Shown in pieces: positions 14,289-22,340 of a stretch of DNA of 64,000 nucleotides (its first letter is position 1; each line of letters begins with the position of its first letter). The notes beneath the pieces are model-generated. The model ran no database searches. It saw nothing but the letters and a program-made list of their open reading frames with translations, and was not told where the DNA came from. Origin of the DNA: Prevotella sp. (lineage in GTDB: Bacteria; Bacteroidota; Bacteroidia; Bacteroidales; Bacteroidaceae). The DNA is taken from contig JAFZSI010000040.1 of NCBI GenBank assembly GCA_017619445.1, forward strand, positions 1 through 64,000, in the 5' to 3' direction. A program made the position numbers and the translations under genes.

Positions 14289-16481
14289 TCATCTCTTCAT
14301 AGAAACCGTTGTTCGTATATCTGCCGATGAGGCGCCGATAGAGAAGCGTATAAGTCCCTTCTCAGGTATGAAGGCATGACTCTCAGCACTCCAATAAGTA
14401 AGGTCTGACTGAGCGACCTCAAGGACGACGTCGCGCGTTTCCCCGGCAGCTATTGACACGCGTTCAAAGGCTTTCAGCTGGCATTTGGGATGCTCCACCT
14501 GCGACTCAGGATAACTGACGTATAGCTGTACCACCTCATCGCCATCGCGACTGCCCACATTCTTCACGGGCACCGACACGCAGACCTTTTGCTTATCCTG
14601 CTTCAACACCTTGGCCTCGCCATACTCAAAACGCGTGTAGCTGAGTCCGTAGCCGAAGGGATACAGAGGTTGGCCCTCGAAGTACATATAGGTTCGTCCG
14701 TGACGAATATCGTAATCCATCATGTGGGGCAGGTCGAGAATATCCTTTACCCATGTCTGATTAGTACGACCCGCGGGATTCACACGGCCAAACAGCACAT
14801 CTGCCACACCGTGCCCCTGCTCCTGCGAGCAATGAGTAACGTGAAGAATGGCAGGCAGATGTTCCTGACTCCAGTTGATAGCATACGGGAAGCTGCTGAC
14901 AAGCACCAGCACAATATTCGGATTGATACTATAGAGCCGGCGTATTTCGTCCTCATCGGGCAGTTGCAGTGAGTGGCGGTCGTTAGCCTCGCGACCATCT
15001 GAGGGCACGGGGCAGACCTTCCATGTGCGGTCGGTACCATAAGGATGATTGCCCGTACAAACAAGCACCATATCGGCCTCCTTGGCTAAATCCTCGGCGC
15101 GCCCGAACTGATTGTCAGGGGCATAGAGAATCTCAATTCCCTGCTCGTTGCCAGCCTCTTGCATGGCCTTCAGGATGGTGTTCTCATAAGGCGCGGTACC
15201 ACTATACCAGTCGTAAACAATCTTATCGGCGTAGGGACCCACCACGGCGATTTTCTTCACTTTATTGTTTATTGGCAGCGTCTGATTGTCGTTCTTCAAT
15301 AGCACGACGCTCTTGGCGGTCACCTCACGCACAAACGCCTTCACGTCCTCACTCTCGTAGGGCGGCATGGCGGTAGAGTCCTTGCCAATCTCGGCATAAG
15401 GACATTTGTCGTCGAGCAGCCCCAGCTTCAGGGCCACAAAGATGTTGCCTTTGATAACCTCGTCAATATCGGCCTCGGTCACCAGACCCTTCTCAACCGC
15501 CTCCTTCAGATATGGCTGATAGCGGTCGAGGAACTGGCTGGTGCCTGCTTTCACCACGCCAGCAGCAGCCGACGGAAAATCAGGATAATAGTGATGGGCG
15601 TTGACCAGCATCGCATAAGCACCGCCGTCTGTACAGATGATGCCGTTGTTACCCCACTCCTTGCGGGTAATCTCGTTTAAACAAGGATGCACCGCCATCG
15701 GAATGCCGTTCCAGCTGTTATACGAGGCCATAAAGGCACGGCTGCCGCCCTCGGTAATGCCTTTGTAGAACGGATAGGAGTAGTATTCGCGGAACAGGCG
15801 CTCGTCGAAATTGCTGCTTGTTGAGTCGCGCCCGTCCTCGTTGCTGTTGGCCAGGAAGTGCTTCATCAGCGCTGCCGTTTTCCAATATCGAGGATTGTCG
15901 CCCTGCAGGCCTTTCACCATTGCTATAGAGAGCTGGCCTACCAAATAGGGATCCTCACCATAACTTTCCTCCGTGCGCCCCCAGCGCGGATCGCGCGCCA
16001 GGTCGGCATTAGGTGCAAACACCACAAGTCCCTTCCTTCGGGCGATGTTGCCTTGGGCATACCAACGCACCTCCTCAGCCTCAATCTCACCGATACGACG
16101 AATGAGTGAGCGGTCCCACGTGCAACCCATACCATAAGCCTGAGGGAAGATGGTCGTTGGCAAATCGTTGGGCACCTCCTTGCCGTCCACAGTCTTCACG
16201 CCGTTGTGACGCGAAGGACCTCCGAGAGCCAGTCCGTGCAAACCCTCATAGCAGCTCGTGATGGGAACTCCCAGACGAGGCAGGCCCAACATGGGTGACA
16301 TCCACCGCATCTTTTCGTCGAGCGTCAGATGCTTCAGAAAAAGTTCCACACGTTTGTCGTCTTTCAGTTTCGTGTTCTGAAAGTCGAAAGGTTGAGCACT
16401 GACGGCGCTCTTCTCCATCAGGAAGACAATGGTGAGCACCAATCGTCCGGCCATAGTCAAAAATGGTTGATAGTGTTTCAT
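14289..16481 (-). CDS. Glycoside hydrolase family 3 (beta-xylosidase/beta-glucosidase type)
   Basis: The 730-aa protein has a signal peptide (about 1-29, ending SAVSAQ), the GH3 N-terminal barrel (DEKMRWMSPMLGLPRLGVP, RDPRWGRTEESYGEDPYLVG, the KHF motif in ALMKHFLANS), the nucleophile Asp in GIICTDGGAY near residue 280, the C-terminal alpha/beta sandwich (VVGPYADKIVYDWYSG), and a fibronectin-III-like end domain (GDEVVQLYVSYPES). It removes terminal beta-linked sugars from oligosaccharides, probably in the periplasm. Given the xylan locus nearby, xylosidase activity is likely but unproven. It is the first gene of a minus-strand operon; TAACTTTG at 16575-16582 (minus) is a plausible -7 box. Confidence 0.9.
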   Translation of the reverse strand: MKHYQPFLTMAGRLVLTIVFLMEKSAVSAQPFDFQNTKLKDDKRVELFLKHLTLDEKMRWMSPMLGLPRLGVPITSCYEGLHGLALGGPSRHNGVKTVDGKEVPNDLPTTIFPQAYGMGCTWDRSLIRRIGEIEAEEVRWYAQGNIARRKGLVVFAPNADLARDPRWGRTEESYGEDPYLVGQLSIAMVKGLQGDNPRYWKTAALMKHFLANSNEDGRDSTSSNFDERLFREYYSYPFYKGITEGGSRAFMASYNSWNGIPMAVHPCLNEITRKEWGNNGIICTDGGAYAMLVNAHHYYPDFPSAAAGVVKAGTSQFLDRYQPYLKEAVEKGLVTEADIDEVIKGNIFVALKLGLLDDKCPYAEIGKDSTAMPPYESEDVKAFVREVTAKSVVLLKNDNQTLPINNKVKKIAVVGPYADKIVYDWYSGTAPYENTILKAMQEAGNEQGIEILYAPDNQFGRAEDLAKEADMVLVCTGNHPYGTDRTWKVCPVPSDGREANDRHSLQLPDEDEIRRLYSINPNIVLVLVSSFPYAINWSQEHLPAILHVTHCSQEQGHGVADVLFGRVNPAGRTNQTWVKDILDLPHMMDYDIRHGRTYMYFEGQPLYPFGYGLSYTRFEYGEAKVLKQDKQKVCVSVPVKNVGSRDGDEVVQLYVSYPESQVEHPKCQLKAFERVSIAAGETRDVVLEVAQSDLTYWSAESHAFIPEKGLIRFSIGASSADIRTTVSMKR

Positions 16482-16574
16482 AGTTATTCCTTGAATTAAA
16501 TGATTACGTCCACAGACTTGTGAAAAACATTGGACTCTCTAATTGTTCCATATGCCATTATGTCTTATTTTTTG

Positions 16575-16622
16575 CAAAGTTACAAATTTTTGATTGATTT
16601 TCATGGATTTTCCCTAACTTTG
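16575..16622. promoter_or_regulatory. Divergent promoters: GH3 operon and lipoprotein
   Basis: Minus-strand TAACTTTG (16575-16582) faces the GH3 operon and plus-strand TAACTTTG (16615-16622) faces the lipoprotein gene. The two -7 boxes are only 32 nt apart, so transcription from one may affect the other. Confidence 0.6.
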
Positions 16623-16642
16623 CACAAATTAAAATGTTTTGT

Positions 16643-17728
16643 ATGAGGAAACTATTATTTATTACCTTTTTGCTTGCAGGCACAATCATGGTTCTGCTGC
16701 AGGCATGTGAATCGTCTGTAAAAGATGCGAACCTGCCAGTTCGCAAGCCCTGCAACCTGGAACGGCTCTATAAGGATATGCCCCAGGATATCCGGACAGA
16801 CACACCCGATATGGCGTTTGCAAATGCTCTTTGTGCTGGAAAGGCCGACGAGGTGGCCGCTCTGTTCCGTGAGAAGAAACTGTTCTGGGACGAACCTCCG
16901 GCTGTCGATGCTCCTTACGGCCGGTTTGAAGGCCTTGATGGCATACGTTCTTTTGCCGAGGGCTTCCTGGCCAAGTTCAACGCCCAGTCGGCCACATTCA
17001 CGCCCGTGTTTCAAACCATCGGAGGCGGCCGCATTGCTTTGGAAGGCGTGTTTAAGTTCGTGGTGGATGGAGCCATCGAGGAAGTGCCTTTCTTTGTCAT
17101 TACCGACCTTCGCACCCCTTCTCTGCTCGAAGAAGTAAGAATGTACACCCATTACTCCTTTATTCCGGGCCTCACTCCCTACCGAAAGCCCATTTTCAAA
17201 CCGGCACACTACGAGATGGGCGACCCGGGCCTGCTTACAGGTGCCATGAGGGCCTATTACGAAGCCCTGCACCACGCACCCTACTGCAACCCCGACAAGA
17301 TTCACGCCGCCTTTGCCAAAGAGTGCATCGTAGGCGGATATGACCCCTGGGGAACCCCCATTCTTTCCAAGGAGGAGATGTCGGCCAATGCCCATAAGTT
17401 TGGCTATGGCCTGGCCACCTACATCCCTGCCTGTGTGGGCATGCGCTACGAGACCATCATCGACGACGGAAAGACTTGCGTCATTGAATGGTGTCATATC
17501 GTTTCCAAAAAGGGACAGCAGGAACGCAACCGCATCGCCATGTCGGGATGCAGTGCCTACACCCGCAACGAGGAAGGCTACTTATGCTCCGTTCGCATCA
17601 GCGACTATGCAGGGCATGAAGGGGAAATAGACTGGACAAAAACGGATGTTTCCCGCGAAGAGGCCTACGCCATCAACCTGGTGGATGAGTTCAAAGGCGG
17701 TTGTGGCATGAAGCCACAAGAACCATGA
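16643..17728 (+). CDS. Lipoprotein with two NTF2/SnoaL-like domains
   Basis: The product starts MRKLLFITFLLAGTIMVLLQ followed by ACESS, a lipoprotein signal with Cys in LQAC. The mature part holds two NTF2-like modules: one around residues 45-165 (MAFANALCAGKADEVAALFR, FEGLDGIRSFAEGFLAKF), and one around 200-340 (MRAYYEALHHAPYCNPDKIH, ETIIDDGKTCVIEWCHIV). Such folds bind small molecules or act as isomerases or polyketide-type enzymes; no catalytic set can be assigned. An in-frame ATG lies 9 nt upstream (16634), but 16643 gives the better signal peptide. A hairpin at 17756-17783 ends the unit. Confidence 0.7.
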   Translation: MRKLLFITFLLAGTIMVLLQACESSVKDANLPVRKPCNLERLYKDMPQDIRTDTPDMAFANALCAGKADEVAALFREKKLFWDEPPAVDAPYGRFEGLDGIRSFAEGFLAKFNAQSATFTPVFQTIGGGRIALEGVFKFVVDGAIEEVPFFVITDLRTPSLLEEVRMYTHYSFIPGLTPYRKPIFKPAHYEMGDPGLLTGAMRAYYEALHHAPYCNPDKIHAAFAKECIVGGYDPWGTPILSKEEMSANAHKFGYGLATYIPACVGMRYETIIDDGKTCVIEWCHIVSKKGQQERNRIAMSGCSAYTRNEEGYLCSVRISDYAGHEGEIDWTKTDVSREEAYAINLVDEFKGGCGMKPQEP

Positions 17729-17755
17729 ATTATTTTGGGAAGATATTTGTTTTAT

Positions 17756-17790
17756 GAGGGTGTGTCATAATAGGCACATCCTCTTGTTAT
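17756..17790 (+). terminator. Terminator after lipoprotein gene
   Basis: GAGGGTGTG and CACATCCTC arms are followed by TTGTTATT. Confidence 0.7.
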
Positions 17791-17807
17791 TAAGTGATAG
17801 TTATTGC

Positions 17808-18620
17808 TCAGAGCGCATGTCCGCCAGACACTTTTATTACTTGTCCTGTAACCATTCTTGCCTGTTCGCTTGCCAAGAACAGAATCGTTTCTGCAATATC
17901 TTCGGGCTGAATCAATTTGCCCATCGGGATTAACGGAACGACTGTTTTTTCCAACTCATCATCAATCCATCCTGTTTGTGTCGGACCTGGCGCAACACAA
18001 TTCACGGTGATTCCATACTTCGCCACTTCGAGAGCGATGCTGCGGGTAAGTGCTTCCAAAGTGGCTTTGCTCGCCCCGTATGCAATCTGACCAGCAAAAA
18101 CCTGCGAAGCGTCTGTGGAAAGATTGATAATCCGGCCATAACTACCACGCTGGTCAACAAAAGCCTTTGTCATCAGAAGGCTGCCGCGGACATTGACCGC
18201 AAACGTGTCGTCAATCACTTTCTGCGTAATCTTTTCTATGGTATCAAGTCCATCCATATCACCTTCTGCCGCATTATTGACCAGGATATCAACCCTACCA
18301 TATCGTGCCAGAACCACCGAATAGATTTCCTTAACGGCATTCTCGTTGGAAATGTCGCTTTCTATAACCAAATAATCCGCATTCATTTCCTTGAGTCTAT
18401 TCTCAACAACATCCGCATCCCCGGCATTTGCCTGAAAATACCGGTCAGCCCCGTTCCTGTCCGTCTTATTTTTGTCAAACGGCCGGAGCACTTTCTTATA
18501 CACCAAAACCACCTTTGCCCCTTCACGTGCAAAAGCAAAGGCTGTCGTTGCACCGATTCCCTGCGGATTGTTCGCACCCGTAATGAGTGCAACTTTATCC
18601 TTCAAACCATAATTTACCAT
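17808..18620 (-). CDS. Short-chain dehydrogenase/reductase
   Basis: The 270-aa protein has the cofactor loop VALITGANNPQGIGATTAF, the NNAAEG motif (about residue 105), catalytic Ser in NLSTDASQ, and the YGASK catalytic Tyr-Lys pair (about 180-184). The C-terminal APGPTQTGW and SGGHAL are typical of FabG-like reductases. ATG 18620 was chosen because it lies 2 nt after the stop of the upstream nitroreductase; a GTG at 18632 would overlap it. It forms the last gene of a three-gene minus-strand operon. The Arg/Lys pattern after the glycine loop suggests NADP(H), which is inference. Confidence 0.88.
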   Translation of the reverse strand: MVNYGLKDKVALITGANNPQGIGATTAFAFAREGAKVVLVYKKVLRPFDKNKTDRNGADRYFQANAGDADVVENRLKEMNADYLVIESDISNENAVKEIYSVVLARYGRVDILVNNAAEGDMDGLDTIEKITQKVIDDTFAVNVRGSLLMTKAFVDQRGSYGRIINLSTDASQVFAGQIAYGASKATLEALTRSIALEVAKYGITVNCVAPGPTQTGWIDDELEKTVVPLIPMGKLIQPEDIAETILFLASEQARMVTGQVIKVSGGHAL

Positions 18621-18622
18621 CT

Positions 18623-19309
18623 CTATTTCCACTCAAAATTGTCTGTTCCGGCAGCAATCTCAAAATGATATTTGGCGATGCCCAAATCCATGTGGGTATA
18701 GCCAATCAAGGAAAAACCTTTCTTGGCAAGCACCTGATGGCGGCCGTCCTTCATACCCGCGTACTCGAAATGGAATTTCTGCTGGTTCACGGCAGTAGGA
18801 GCCAGCAGAGCTGCCTCAACGCCTTTCCTGAACCAGGCCGGAGTGTTGTCGCAGGCATTGCTGACCTGTTCAACGGTCTTGATTTTATGACTGACGCCCT
18901 GCGTCTCACCATAGCCGATGGCAATATAGCAGGCAATCTTCTCGCCCTCGTCGAGCACATACGTTCCCGGAATCTTTGAGTAACTGAGTCCCACCCAGCA
19001 CGTGTTCAAGCCAAGTGTCTGGGCAAACAGCACCAATTGCTCGCCGTAATAGCCGACACGCTCGTCCAAGTCATCGGCCTTCTGTCCGGCCACGACAATG
19101 TAGTTGTTGACTCCGCGGAATTTGCCATACTTGGCCAGCGGTCCGAGGAATGCTTTCGGCTCATTCAGAATCAATTGCATGTGCAACTGCCCTGCACGGT
19201 TTAGTTCTCCTATTTTCTCCTCCAGCACTTTGACAGTTTCCACCGCCAAGGGCTGGCTCTTATACGCCCTTACACTATGCCGGGCTTCTATTGCTTCTTG
19301 TATTGTCAT
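18623..19309 (-). CDS. Nitroreductase-family protein
   Basis: The start MTIQEAIEARHSVRAYKSQP carries the FMN-binding R-S-V-R motif of nitroreductases. EQLVLFAQTLGLNTCWVGL matches the second conserved block, and APTAVNQQKFHFEY the third. The 228-aa length fits TM1586-type single-domain enzymes. These flavoproteins reduce nitro, quinone or flavin substrates with NAD(P)H in the cytosol. The start at 19309 follows the upstream stop by 16 nt; a longer frame from 19339 would overlap it. It is cotranscribed with the SDR gene. Confidence 0.85.
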   Translation of the reverse strand: MTIQEAIEARHSVRAYKSQPLAVETVKVLEEKIGELNRAGQLHMQLILNEPKAFLGPLAKYGKFRGVNNYIVVAGQKADDLDERVGYYGEQLVLFAQTLGLNTCWVGLSYSKIPGTYVLDEGEKIACYIAIGYGETQGVSHKIKTVEQVSNACDNTPAWFRKGVEAALLAPTAVNQQKFHFEYAGMKDGRHQVLAKKGFSLIGYTHMDLGIAKYHFEIAAGTDNFEWK

Positions 19310-19325
19310 ATTCTGTTTCCAATTG

Positions 19326-19679
19326 TCATTTAAATCCAAAGAATTCCTTCAGTCCTTCTTTCGCTTTCAGGTCATCGACAGTGAACCCATAGTGCGACGC
19401 GGCAGCCAGTCTGATGACATGGTTGAGGAACTCGTCATAGGAAAGGGCGAACCACTCTTTTGGTATATCCACGTTGATGGTTCCCCCACCATAGTGACTG
19501 CCCTCGTTCCACGCCTCATCGAGCTCGGCCTCATACGTTCCGTCGTCTTTCTTGTTGAAGCAGTACCACGAAGCCCAGTCCTCCATACCCTCGACATACC
19601 TTCCTGCAAAGTGCGGGGCAGTGTGGGGTTTCGGCGAGTAGGTGGACGTGCCCTTCTGCGCGTCCCTGCGATAAATCAT
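19326..19679 (-). CDS. Conserved small protein of unknown function (117 aa)
   Basis: The product starts MIYRRDAQKGTSTYSPKPHT and contains GMEDWASWYCFNKKDDGTYE, EAWNEGSHYGGGTINVDIP and ends KEFFGFK. It has no signal peptide or membrane segment and is rich in aromatic residues and glycine. AAGGAG lies 7 nt before this ATG, which is why it was preferred over an ATG 18 nt upstream (19697). TACTTTTG on the minus strand at 19727-19734 is a plausible -7 box, making this the first gene of the operon with nitroreductase and SDR. I do not recognise a named family. Confidence 0.7.
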   Translation of the reverse strand: MIYRRDAQKGTSTYSPKPHTAPHFAGRYVEGMEDWASWYCFNKKDDGTYEAELDEAWNEGSHYGGGTINVDIPKEWFALSYDEFLNHVIRLAAASHYGFTVDDLKAKEGLKEFFGFK

Positions 19680-19726
19680 GAATTTCTCCTTTTGCATAAA
19701 TACACTTTCTTTCGCAACTTCTGGTG

Positions 19727-19764
19727 CAAAAGTAACAAGAAATACCGAATAATTGCTAACTTTG
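19727..19764. promoter_or_regulatory. Divergent promoters at 19.7 kb
   Basis: Minus-strand TACTTTTG (19727-19734) faces the redox operon; plus-strand TAACTTTG (19757-19764) faces the HAD-like gene. Confidence 0.6.
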
Positions 19765-19830
19765 CAGCATTGTTTGTCTTATTTTTGTTTTATTTCTCAC
19801 TTCACATTCCACATTTCTCATTTATATTAC

Positions 19831-20247
19831 ATGGATATTAAAAAGGCATTTGAGGTTGCATTCAACCGGAAGATTGAAAAGAACTGGGAGAAAATCTACG
19901 TGATTGTGGATATCCACGACACCATTTTGCGGGCCTGCTACGAGAACGAGGAGACCTACGACTACTATCCCTATGCGCGTGAAGCCCTGCAGCTGATGAC
20001 CGCCCGCGAGGACATCTGCATGATTCTCTGGAGCGGATGCTACGACGAGCAGTTAGACACTTACCAAAAGCATTTTGGCGAGGAGGGTATCCGTTTCGAC
20101 TATGTCAATGAGAACCCCGAAGTGGGCAACACGAGCTTCCAGAACTTCGAGGCAAAACTCTATTTCAACGTGGGAATAGACGACAAGTTTGGCTTCGAGG
20201 CAGAAACCGACTGGGTGAAGGTGATTGAGGCCATTAACAGCCGTTAA
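19831..20247 (+). CDS. HAD-like small protein (138 aa)
   Basis: The sequence MDIKKAFEVAFNRKIEKNWE leads into IYVIVDIHDTILRACY, a variant of the HAD motif I (DxDxT) in which the second Asp is His. MILWSGCYDEQL resembles motif II and VGIDDKFGFEAETDW the acidic motif IV. A possible reading is a phosphatase-fold protein acting on small molecules or nucleic acid ends, with altered catalysis because of the D-to-H change. The start at 19831 follows about 60 nt of leader after TAACTTTG. The assignment is moderate. Confidence 0.6.
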   Translation: MDIKKAFEVAFNRKIEKNWEKIYVIVDIHDTILRACYENEETYDYYPYAREALQLMTAREDICMILWSGCYDEQLDTYQKHFGEEGIRFDYVNENPEVGNTSFQNFEAKLYFNVGIDDKFGFEAETDWVKVIEAINSR

Positions 20248-20292
20248 CCTGCACACGGCGGCGACAGATTTTGACATGATAATTTTAAAGCT

Positions 20293-20335
20293 TAACTTTG
20301 CGGTTGAATTCTCTACAGAATTTGGCCGCAAAGTT
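20293..20335. promoter_or_regulatory. Inverted repeat AACTTTGCGG/CCGCAAAGTT overlapping a -7 box
   Basis: TAACTTTG (20293-20300) is a candidate -7 box and also forms the left arm of a perfect 10-bp inverted repeat, AACTTTGCGG (20294-20303) and CCGCAAAGTT (20326-20335). It could be a terminator for the HAD-like gene or an operator. Confidence 0.5.
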
Positions 20336-20340
20336 GTTCT

Positions 20341-20445
20341 TTAGACTGGGTAACTGCGAGTTGGACAAAGTAACAGGGGATTTTAGACATAGTAACTTGT
20401 GTTTTTAGACATAGTAACATACTAACATAATTTACAGTAACATAA
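20341..20445 (+). promoter_or_regulatory. Periodic GTAAC array upstream of HU-like gene
   Basis: GTAAC occurs at 20350, 20370, 20392, 20414 and 20437, spaced 20, 22, 22 and 23 nt. Copies 1, 3 and 4 share a TTTAGAC-N-GTAAC context; copy 2 has TTGGACAAAGTAAC. Spacing near two helical turns would place bound proteins on one face of DNA. Confidence 0.5.
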
Positions 20446-20468
20446 TATTTTAGAGAGGAGAATGGACA

Positions 20469-21074
20469 ATGAAATACAGAATGGTGAAAGAGAACAGACC
20501 AACGCTGAAGAACTTCGGACGGTGGAAGGCTGTGGCGGTGCACGAGCGGACGGTGGAGACAAGGCAGGTGGTTAGGGAGGTGTGCCGTCGCACGGGGGCT
20601 TCGCGCGGTTCGGTCATGGCGGTGCTGATTGAGCTGGCGGGAGTGGTTAGCGAGCATCTGCGCGAGGGCGACCGCGTGCGGATAGACGATTTTGGACTCT
20701 TGAAACTGGAGATTGAGGGCGAAAAGGTGGATGATGAGGAGTTGGAGATGCTGGAAAAATCCGTGAAATCTGAGAAATCTGTGGTTCGTGGCGTGCGGTT
20801 GCATGTGTTGGCGGAGAGTCGTCACGGGCGGCAGGCGCTCTACGAGGGAATAAAGTATGAAAAAGCGGGAAGGAAAAAAGAAATTAATCCGCAGAGGCCA
20901 AGATGTTCCTCCTCTACCCCATTAACTCCCATCATTCCCATAACTCCCATTACTCCCATTACTCCCATTACTCCCACAACTCCAACAACTCCCATTACCC
21001 CCCACCAGGGGGCAGGGGGGCTCCCCCATCACCTCAACTGGCCCGCTTTGTGCCGTGGCGCAACGATTCTGTAA
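20469..21074 (+). CDS. HU/IHF-like DNA-binding protein with repeat-encoded tail
   Basis: The start MKYRMVKENRPTLKNFGRWK, then TRQVVREVCRRTGASRGSVM and GDRVRIDDFGLLKLEIEG, matches the divergent HU-like (DNABII) proteins common in Bacteroidales; residues about 1-125 form this domain. From about residue 148 the frame runs through tandem ACTCCCATT units and a GC-rich repeat, giving a TPITPITPIT tail and a further 25 residues, so the natural C-terminus was probably near residue 145. The DNA between 20341 and 20445 carries periodic GTAAC motifs that could be an autoregulatory array. Confidence 0.75.
   Translation: MKYRMVKENRPTLKNFGRWKAVAVHERTVETRQVVREVCRRTGASRGSVMAVLIELAGVVSEHLREGDRVRIDDFGLLKLEIEGEKVDDEELEMLEKSVKSEKSVVRGVRLHVLAESRHGRQALYEGIKYEKAGRKKEINPQRPRCSSSTPLTPIIPITPITPITPITPTTPTTPITPHQGAGGLPHHLNWPALCRGATIL
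20920..21032. repeat. Tandem ACTCCCATT units and GC-rich dyad at 3' end of HU-like gene
   Basis: About eight 9-bp units of ACTCCCATT/ACTCCCACA are followed by CCCCCACCAGGGGGCAGGGG. These overlap the end of the reading frame. Confidence 0.8.
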
Positions 21075-21076
21075 AA

Positions 21077-21122
21077 TATATTTGCAAAATGTGTGATAAT
21101 TACGAAAATATCGCTATATTTG
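21077..21122 (+). promoter_or_regulatory. Two candidate -7 boxes for the RND operon
   Basis: TATATTTG occurs at 21077-21084 and again at 21115-21122. Neither has a strong -33 box at 20 nt. Confidence 0.5.
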
Positions 21123-21161
21123 CACCAATAATAATCAATACACCTAACTTAAACTGAACTG

Positions 21162-22340
21162 ATGAGACTTAAAAAATCCACAATCTTTATGCTGTTTATG
21201 GCCATGCCCGCTATGATTCTGGCTGTGGCAGTCTTCGCGTCGTGCGGCGAGGAAAAGCAGCGGAAACAAGAAGCGGCCCAACACAAGACGATGGTGGTGA
21301 GCCGGAAGGATATGACACTCGAACGTCAATATAGTGCTCGGCTCACGGGCCGGCAGATTGTGGAGGTGCGCCCGCAGGTGTCGGGCTGCATCACACGCAT
21401 CCTGACAGGCGAAGGCAAGGCTGTGCGCAAGGGACAAACGCTGTTCGTGATAGACCAGGTGCCCTACCGTGCTGCCCTTCAGGTGGCCGTGGCTGCCCGT
21501 AAGAGTGCGGAGGCACGGTTGGCCACGGCACGCATGAACTACAAGAACGAGAAACTGCTGCAGCAGGGACAAGTGGTTGGCGACGTGTCGGTAGAGACGA
21601 TGCGCAACGCGCTGCTCGAGGCCGAGGCAGCATTGGCGCAGGCCAGGGCACAGGAGGTAAACGCCCGCAACAACCTGAGCTACACCAATGTGAAAAGTCC
21701 CGTAAATGGAGTGGCTTCGATGATTCCCTGGCACGTAGGGTCGCTGGTCAGCAGCAGCATCAGCGAGCCCTTGGTGACGGTGGCCGACGACTCGGAAGTA
21801 TATGTGTATTTCAGCATCAGCGAGAACCAGGCGCTCGACCTCATCAGCCAGTATGGCTCCATTGCAGCGTTCATCAACCGCGCACCCTCGGTGAGTCTTC
21901 GCCTGAACAACGGGCAGATGTACAATCTGAAAGGCCGCATCAGTGCCGTCAGCGGCACAGTGGATTCGCAGACTGGTGCCGTCACACTGCGAGCCACCTT
22001 CCCCAACTCGGGCGGACTGCTGCATCACGGCGGCAGTGCCACGGTGGTGGTGCCCACACACCGTCAGCAATGCATCGTCATCCCCCAGGAGGCCACCTAC
22101 GAGTTGCAGAACCGCATGTTCGTCTATCGTGTGGTCAACGGCAAGACCAAGGCTACGCCGGTCACGCTGTTCCCCCAGAACAACGGAAAGGAATTTATCG
22201 TGGAGGACGGCATCAGCGAGGGTGACACCATCATCGCCGAGGGTGCCGGACTGCTGAAAGACGGTGTAGATGTCAATGGAGGAGCAAAGGAGGAAGGAAA
22301 AAAGAGGAGAGAGGAGAGAGGAGCGAGGAGAGAGAAATGA
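21162..22340 (+). CDS. RND efflux periplasmic adaptor (AcrA/MexA family)
   Basis: The start MRLKKSTIFMLFMAMPAMIL ends in a lipoprotein-type signal (VFASCGEE). The body shows the split biotinyl-lipoyl motif (VEVRPQVSGCITRILTGEGK, then YTNVKSPVNGVASMIPWHVG), a helical hairpin between (about 100-165) and beta-barrel segments (EPLVTVADDSEVYVYFSISE). It links the inner-membrane permease to an outer-membrane channel. The last 20 residues (AKEEGKKRREERGARREK) are encoded by a GAGAGGAG purine repeat that reaches the 4-nt ATGA overlap with the permease gene. No outer-membrane factor gene follows in this window. Confidence 0.9.
   Translation: MRLKKSTIFMLFMAMPAMILAVAVFASCGEEKQRKQEAAQHKTMVVSRKDMTLERQYSARLTGRQIVEVRPQVSGCITRILTGEGKAVRKGQTLFVIDQVPYRAALQVAVAARKSAEARLATARMNYKNEKLLQQGQVVGDVSVETMRNALLEAEAALAQARAQEVNARNNLSYTNVKSPVNGVASMIPWHVGSLVSSSISEPLVTVADDSEVYVYFSISENQALDLISQYGSIAAFINRAPSVSLRLNNGQMYNLKGRISAVSGTVDSQTGAVTLRATFPNSGGLLHHGGSATVVVPTHRQQCIVIPQEATYELQNRMFVYRVVNGKTKATPVTLFPQNNGKEFIVEDGISEGDTIIAEGAGLLKDGVDVNGGAKEEGKKRREERGARREK

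Noticed and set aside
20341-20445. GTAAC array considered as a CRISPR or attachment site
   Set aside because: Repeated cores are only 5-14 nt, with no spacers and no integrase; an operator array fits better.
20313-20825. Minus-strand frame (170 codons) over the HU-like gene
   Set aside because: It is His/Leu-rich antisense sequence crossing the GTAAC array, while the plus strand encodes a recognisable DNA-binding domain.
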